Shown: piece after piece, positions 16,202 to 19,456 of the stretch | Numbering within the stretch: the stretch's first letter is position 1 | How the letters are laid out: every line of letters starts with the position of its first letter | Assembly (NCBI GenBank): GCA_036398175.1 | Contig: DASWHL010000087.1 | Coordinates: 1 to 19,456 of the forward strand | Origin: JAOTWJ01 sp036398175 | GTDB taxonomy: Bacteria > Gemmatimonadota > Gemmatimonadetes > Gemmatimonadales > GWC2-71-9 | DNA: 19,456 nt | Reading direction: 5' to 3' | Notes under the pieces: model-generated | What the model was told of the DNA's origin: nothing | Seen by the model: the letters and a program-made list of their open reading frames with translations, nothing else | Databases searched by the model: none | Position numbers and translations under genes: made by a program

Positions 16202-17099
16202 CGGCCACCTCGAACGCGCGGAGTCGCGCGCTGCGGGCGCGCGGATTCCGTTCCACCTCGTCGGCCCCCGCCTCCACGGGCCTGCGGGTCAGCACGCGAC
16301 CGTACGCCCCCGCGCAGGTGCAGACGGGCTGTCCGGGGGGGCATCGGCAGGCCCGCGCCCACTCGCGGAACGCCTGCTTGACGATGCGGTCTTCACCGGA
16401 ATGATACGCGATGGCCACCAATATGCCGCCAGGGACGAGCAGCCGGCGCAGGGCCTCGAGCGCCCGCGCGAGGGCGTCCAGCTCGTCGTTCACGGCAATC
16501 CGCACGGCCTGAAAGAGCCGGGCAAAGTCGGGCGCCCCGGCGCGGGGGCCGAGCGCCCGCCGGATGGCGCCGACCAGGTCATCGCTGATGGCGAGCGGCG
16601 CCCGGGCGCGCCGTTCGACGATGGCCCGGGCCAGCCGGCCCGCCCGCCGCTCGTCGCCGTAGCGCCAGAACAGCTCCCGCAGCTCTGGCTCCGGCCGCGT
16701 GTTGAGGAGATCCGCCGCCGTGACGCCGCTCCCACTCATGCGCATGTCGAGCGGGACACCCGGCCGGAAGGAGAAGCCACGCGCATCCGCGTCGAGTTGG
16801 TGGGACGAAACGCCCAGGTCGAGCAGCACCATGTCGGGGTGGAAGGCGCCGATGGCGGCCAGCACGTGGCCCTCCCCCACGCTTCCCTCGACGTACACGA
16901 TCCGTTCGTCGCCCAGCCGGTGCCGCGCGGCAGCCAGCGCGGTCGGGTCGCGGTCCACGCCGAGCACCGACGCTCCGATCTCGAGGAGGGGTGCCGCGTG
17001 CCCGCCCCCTCCCAGGGTGCCGTCCACGACCCTTCGGCGCCCCAGCGCCAACCGCGCCACGGCGTCGGCCAAAACGGGCGTGTGGAACACGTCGGTCAT
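16191..17099 (-). CDS. rsmH: 16S rRNA (cytosine(1402)-N4)-methyltransferase RsmH (MraW)
   Basis: RsmH N4-methylates C1402 of 16S rRNA in the ribosomal P site, using S-adenosylmethionine. The 302 residues show HTPVL at the N-terminus, the SAM loop DGTLGGGGH (26-34), GVDRDPTAL (47-55), LLDLGVSSHQLD (92-103), DMRM (118-121) and the C-terminal HSGEDRIVKQAF, where many relatives have HSLEDR. The CxC-type cluster CRCPPGQPVCTC (251-262) is common in this family. The ATG at 17099 aligns with the family N-terminus. The open frame upstream runs back into the tRNA-Asp gene and is not protein-coding. This is the first protein gene of the dcw cluster, and no mraZ precedes it. Confidence 0.97.
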   Translation of the reverse strand: MTDVFHTPVLADAVARLALGRRRVVDGTLGGGGHAAPLLEIGASVLGVDRDPTALAAARHRLGDERIVYVEGSVGEGHVLAAIGAFHPDMVLLDLGVSSHQLDADARGFSFRPGVPLDMRMSGSGVTAADLLNTRPEPELRELFWRYGDERRAGRLARAIVERRARAPLAISDDLVGAIRRALGPRAGAPDFARLFQAVRIAVNDELDALARALEALRRLLVPGGILVAIAYHSGEDRIVKQAFREWARACRCPPGQPVCTCAGAYGRVLTRRPVEAGADEVERNPRARSARLRAFEVADGA

Positions 17100-17115
17100 G
17101 GCCCCGAAAGACGAC

Positions 17116-17142
17116 GGCCCCGCAGGGACACCGGGCGGGGCC
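17116..17142 (-). terminator. GC-rich hairpin between tRNA-Asp and rsmH; terminator-like or leader structure
   Basis: A perfect 8-bp inverted repeat (GGCCCCGC and GCGGGGCC on the minus strand) encloses an 11-base loop, 17-43 bases before the rsmH ATG. The sequence after it (GTCGTCTTTCGG) has only a weak T-run, so it is not a classical strong terminator. It could trim or partly end the tRNA-Asp transcript, act as an attenuator for the dcw operon, or protect the processed 5' end. The pairing is seen directly; its role is a guess. Confidence 0.4.
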
Positions 17143-17172
17143 GCGACGTTAAACGAACGCGCTGCATACGGA

Positions 17173-17246
17173 CGGGGCTGACGGGATTTGAACCCGCGAC
17201 CTCCGGTGTGACAGACCGGCACTCTAACCAGCTGAGCTACAGCCCC
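17173..17246 (-). tRNA. tRNA-Asp (anticodon GTC)
   Basis: The 74-base gene folds into a full cloverleaf: acceptor GGGGCTG with CAGCCCC, D arm GCTC/GAGT with GGTTA in the loop, anticodon stem CCGGT/ACCGG around loop CTGTCAC (anticodon GTC), and T arm GCGGG/CCCGT with TTCAAAT. The discriminator base is G, as expected for aspartate. CCA is not encoded; the next bases are TCC. The gene lies 73 bases upstream of rsmH on the same strand and has its own promoter-like sequence. Confidence 0.97.
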
Positions 17247-17261
17247 CCGGACCAGCGGCGG

Positions 17262-17290
17262 AATGTAGGTGACTCGGGGTGCCGATTCAA
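17262..17290 (-). promoter_or_regulatory. Probable sigma-70-type promoter for tRNA-Asp and perhaps the dcw operon
   Basis: On the minus strand TTGAAT (17285-17290) is followed, after exactly 17 bases, by TACATT (17262-17267). Each hexamer matches four of six consensus positions. The -10 ends 15 bases before the first tRNA base, leaving a leader of about 8 bases if transcription starts 7 bases downstream. It lies in the 54-base gap between the TPR-type gene and the tRNA. No strong terminator precedes rsmH, so it could also feed the dcw genes. Confidence 0.5.
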
Positions 17291-17300
17291 GCCAAACCGT

Positions 17301-19058
17301 TCACGGGCAGTTCCACGCCGCCTTGTACTTCGGGAGATCCCCCCGCAACTGGGTCAGGTACGGCAGCAGACGATTGGCCGTCGCCGGGCTGATCTCCTGC
17401 CCGGCGGTGAGGGCGGCGTGGGCCTGATCGGCCAGGTCCATCTTGGTCTGCACGAGCTCGCACGACTTCGTCTGATCCAGCGTCTCCAGTCCCTCGAAGA
17501 GCTGAAACGCGTACGCCAGTCCCAGGAAGAAATTCCCGGGACCCTGGAGCGCCCGCCGATAGTCGTACAACAGGGCCGACTCCAGGTAGCGGGCAGCCAG
17601 TGGCAGGTGCGGTCGCATCTGCAGCTGCGCGATCTTGGCTCCGGGGTTGTAGAACAGCCCCGCAATCGCCATGGCCGTGGCGGTGTCCGAGATCTGCGCG
17701 CCGACGAGGCGCAGCATGCGCTCCGCCTTCAGCAGGCGCGTGGTGTCGAGCGGGATGGCGGTGTCAATGACGAGGGTGCTGTCCAGCAGGAGCTGCGCCG
17801 CCGCGAGCGCGCTGCCGATCTGCGTCGAGTCCAGGGCGACGATCCGCTCGTAGGCCTCGACGGCCCCGTCGCGCTCGTCCACCAGCTTGAGCGTGGCCGC
17901 GCGGGCGCGCCACGCCGGCACATAGTCCGGAAACCGTTCGACGGCCCGCGCGGACCAGCGCAGCATGGCCGCCGTGTCCGGCACGGACTGCGCGGCGCCG
18001 AACGTCTTCTGGAAGAACACGGTGTCGGCCGCGAGCGCGGTGTCGAGCTCGGACTGGGCCTCCAGGGCGTCCAGGCCGCAGCGCCACATGGCCCCCTCGA
18101 GGCAGGCGCGCTCCTTCAGCTGGAGGAGCTGCTGGTCGCCGGCGTTGAGCGCCAGACCGCCGTCCACGACCTCTACCGCCTTGGCGGGGTCCCCGTACGC
18201 CACGAACCCCGCGGCCACGCCCACCAACAGGCGCAGGTTGGTGGGCTCGGCCCGCAACTGCTGGTAGAAGGCATCGAGCGCGCCCCGCTCATCGCCCATC
18301 TCGCGCATGCGCCGGCCCAGTTCCTCCCAGGCTTTCCCGTTGAGCGAGTCGCCGGCCACGGCCCTCCGAAGCGCCATCACGATACTGTCCAGGGGCTGCT
18401 GCTGCACCTCGAACGCGAACGCGAGGCACATGGCCGCGGACGGGTGGTTGGGATACAGCGCGAACGCGCGCTCGGCGCGTTCGGCGGCGCCCTTGGCGTC
18501 CCCACGCAACCGCCGTTCGCTGCAGTCCCGCGCGTGCTCGGCCGCGCGGAGGTGGTTCTCGAGCAGGTCCGCCGCGAGGCGACCAAACTCCTCTGCCGTC
18601 ATCGTGGCCGGCCCGCGTGCCGTTTCCCATCCGGACAACCCCGAGCCCGCGGCGTCCACCAGCCGGAGGCGGAGGCGGAGGCTGTCTCGCTCGCGGCCGA
18701 GCCAGCCGACCATGTAGCCGCTGGCCTGGAGGAACCGCGCGAGCGGCAGTCCGTTCTCGGGCGGCTGCGGCTGCTGGCAGTTGAACCCCGAGGCCTCGAG
18801 CGCCTCGCAGATGGTCGTGGTGGCGATGATCCCGACGCGCATCCGGTAGCGCGTGGCCATGCGATCGCGGATGGCCGCCCCGGTGGCGATGGCGTACGCG
18901 GTATCCACGGACGGGCCGGGGAGCGGCGCGAGCACGAGGAGGCGCTCGCTGGATGCCCGGCGCGCGAGTTGGCCGGTTGCGCTGGCGGGCAGCATCAGCC
19001 CGACCGCCACCACCATCGCGACTCCCACACGTCGCATGACTGCACGCTTTGCCTGCAC
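17301..19058 (-). CDS. Secreted TPR-type repeat protein of unknown function
   Basis: I do not recognise a named family. The 585 residues start with a signal peptide: basic n-region (QAKRAVMRR), hydrophobic core VGVAMVVAVGLMLP, and an ASA-TG cleavage site near residue 28. Next comes a globular part at about 35-190 (LLVLAPLPG, DTAYAIATGAAIRDRM, RVGIIATTTICEAL) that faintly resembles TolB-N/FlgO-like domains found in TPR proteins. From about 205 on, helical repeats of TPR type follow, such as KGAAERAERAFALYPNHPSAAMCLAFAF, shown here only as residues of one repeat: AERAERAFALYPNHPSA. Another is AVEAYERIVALDST. No catalytic motif and no lipobox cysteine are seen. I chose GTG at 19058 because GGAGG lies 8 bases before it; ATG at 19037 is the alternative. 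The gene lies between two tRNA genes and probably acts in the periplasm. Confidence 0.8.
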   Translation of the reverse strand: MQAKRAVMRRVGVAMVVAVGLMLPASATGQLARRASSERLLVLAPLPGPSVDTAYAIATGAAIRDRMATRYRMRVGIIATTTICEALEASGFNCQQPQPPENGLPLARFLQASGYMVGWLGRERDSLRLRLRLVDAAGSGLSGWETARGPATMTAEEFGRLAADLLENHLRAAEHARDCSERRLRGDAKGAAERAERAFALYPNHPSAAMCLAFAFEVQQQPLDSIVMALRRAVAGDSLNGKAWEELGRRMREMGDERGALDAFYQQLRAEPTNLRLLVGVAAGFVAYGDPAKAVEVVDGGLALNAGDQQLLQLKERACLEGAMWRCGLDALEAQSELDTALAADTVFFQKTFGAAQSVPDTAAMLRWSARAVERFPDYVPAWRARAATLKLVDERDGAVEAYERIVALDSTQIGSALAAAQLLLDSTLVIDTAIPLDTTRLLKAERMLRLVGAQISDTATAMAIAGLFYNPGAKIAQLQMRPHLPLAARYLESALLYDYRRALQGPGNFFLGLAYAFQLFEGLETLDQTKSCELVQTKMDLADQAHAALTAGQEISPATANRLLPYLTQLRGDLPKYKAAWNCP

Positions 19059-19100
19059 GCTTCCGTCCTCCGAGCCACCCCGTACGAGTCGAACTCCCGA

Positions 19101-19174
19101 TGGGCGAAGAGGGATTCGAACCCCCGACATCCTGCGTGTAAGGCAGGCGCTCTGAACCGCTGAGCTATTCGCCC
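19101..19174 (-). tRNA. tRNA-Val (anticodon TAC)
   Basis: The 74-base cloverleaf has acceptor GGGCGAA with TTCGCCC, D arm GCTC/GAGC, anticodon stem CCTGC/GCAGG around loop CTTACAC (anticodon TAC), and T arm GGGGG/CCCTC with TTCGAAT, including one G-T pair. The discriminator is A, as expected for valine. CCA is not encoded; the next bases are TCG. It begins 12 bases after the small membrane protein gene, so the two are probably co-transcribed, and it ends 42 bases before the TPR-type gene. Confidence 0.97.
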
Positions 19175-19186
19175 CGGCCGTTTCCC

Positions 19187-19372
19187 TCAAAGCGCGAGGC
19201 CGAGCGGAAACAGGACGCAATATCCCAGCACGAGCAGAATCGGGGCCACCGTCGTCGAGCCGGAGGCGAGCAGCGCATAGCCCGCCGTCACGGCGACGAG
19301 CGCCGCGCCCAACACCGCAACGTTCCTGCGTCCGAAACGCAGCCGCGCCGACGCAGATCCCTTTTCGGTCAT
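19187..19372 (-). CDS. Small hypothetical membrane protein, 61 residues
   Basis: The predicted protein has a polar, basic N-terminus (MTEKGSASARLRFGRRN) and two hydrophobic segments, at about 18-36 and 42-60, joined by ASGSTT. It is therefore likely a small inner-membrane hairpin with the basic end in the cytoplasm. The FGRRN lead-in followed by two helices recalls the small DUF3098-type proteins, but this is only a resemblance and I assign no function. Three in-frame ATGs exist (19372, 19402, 19423). I prefer 19372 because the extra residues look non-conserved and the basic segment then begins the protein, but it has no clear ribosome site. It sits just upstream of tRNA-Val on the same strand. 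Confidence 0.62.
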   Translation of the reverse strand: MTEKGSASARLRFGRRNVAVLGAALVAVTAGYALLASGSTTVAPILLVLGYCVLFPLGLAL

Positions 19373-19381
19373 AGACACCAA

Positions 19382-19410
19382 CAAGTAACCGGAAGTTCCC
19401 ATGCGGTCAA
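19382..19410 (-). promoter_or_regulatory. Weak promoter candidate before the small membrane protein
   Basis: On the minus strand TTGACC (19405-19410, five of six to the -35 consensus) is followed after 17 bases by TACTTG (19382-19387), which fits the -10 consensus poorly (two of six). The -10 would end 9 bases before the ATG at 19372, giving an almost leaderless transcript, which would agree with the missing ribosome site. If the start is really at 19402 or 19423 this reading fails. The remaining bases up to the window end (19424-19456) show nothing that I can assign. Confidence 0.22.
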
Positions 19411-19456
19411 GCGTTAGGGGCATCCGGCGGGGATGTCTCCCAACCCTCGTCCAGGG

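Noticed and set aside
14096..16381. Plus-strand open frame of 761 codons opposite ftsI, ftsL and rsmH
   Set aside because: It is antisense to well-supported genes, has no recognisable motif and shows the same Arg/Pro/His-rich character as other shadow frames.
17100..17222. Upstream extension of rsmH beginning MPVCHTGGRGFKSRQ
   Set aside because: The extension is a translation of the tRNA-Asp gene and leader. The family N-terminus (HTPVL) fits the ATG at 17099.
19059..19100. Short palindrome GAGTTCGACTC after tRNA-Val as a terminator
   Set aside because: The stem is only 4 bp with a 3-base loop and no T-run, so it does not qualify.
15804..19163. Plus-strand open frame of 1119 codons
   Set aside because: It runs antisense through ftsI, ftsL, rsmH, both tRNA genes and the secreted protein gene. 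A frame crossing two tRNAs and four genes is a composition artefact.
17173..19174. Genomic island bounded by two tRNA genes
   Set aside because: Only one gene lies between them. No integrase, direct repeats of the tRNA ends or composition shift were seen.
19059..19220. Upstream extension of the secreted TPR-type gene
   Set aside because: It would read through tRNA-Val. The signal peptide and GGAGG place the start at 19058 (or 19037).
1..19456. CRISPR arrays, insertion sequences or phage genes
   Set aside because: No regularly spaced repeats, transposase, integrase or phage motifs were seen; the window is nearly filled by housekeeping genes.

Overview
The window is a GC-rich, almost gap-free stretch in which every supportable gene lies on the minus strand, so it reads from right to left. 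Its core is a nearly complete division and cell wall (dcw) cluster in the order rsmH, ftsL, ftsI, murE, murF, mraY, murD, ftsW, murG, murC, ftsQ, ftsA, ftsZ. It is followed by a MepM-type M23 endopeptidase gene and a HisA-family gene that runs off the left edge. Upstream (right side) are a tRNA-Asp gene, a secreted TPR-type protein of unknown role, a tRNA-Val gene and a small membrane protein.

The organism is probably a diderm, high-GC bacterium. MurE carries the DNPR motif of meso-diaminopimelate ligases, an MepM-like endopeptidase is present, and neither tRNA gene encodes its CCA end. FtsW has QPNLSTA in place of the usual QPDLGTA, and SDFIF at the catalytic loop, which resembles the Fibrobacteres-Chlorobi-Bacteroidetes side of the tree. 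Gemmatimonadota is my best guess, inferred from general resemblance rather than from a search.

Layout: 1-663 HisA-like gene (partial); 695-1942 M23 endopeptidase; 1942-5050 ftsZ, ftsA, ftsQ; 5047-6426 murC; 6427-6481 the only real gap inside the cluster, AT-rich and a possible promoter; 6482-17099 murG, ftsW, murD, mraY, murF, murE, ftsI, ftsL, rsmH; 17100-17172 a leader with an 8-bp GC hairpin; 17173-17246 tRNA-Asp with a recognisable promoter; 17301-19058 the TPR-type secreted protein; 19101-19174 tRNA-Val; 19187-19372 the small membrane protein. No stretch longer than 300 bases lacks a gene.

The genes form one pathway. MurC, MurD, MurE and MurF build the UDP-MurNAc-pentapeptide, MraY and MurG make lipid I and lipid II, and FtsW with FtsI polymerise and crosslink it at the septum. 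FtsZ and FtsA form the cytoplasmic ring, FtsQ and FtsL link it to the synthase, and the M23 enzyme probably cuts crosslinks. Most junctions are 4-base ATGA or GTGA overlaps, so translation is probably coupled along the operon. MraZ, MurB and Ddl are not present here.

No clearly new multi-gene system is visible. The items most worth a second look are the divergent HisA-like protein with a shortened first loop, the M23 endopeptidase coupled to ftsZ, the tRNA-Asp and hairpin in the position where mraZ is often found, the uncharacterised secreted protein between two tRNA genes, and the AT-rich murG-murC gap.
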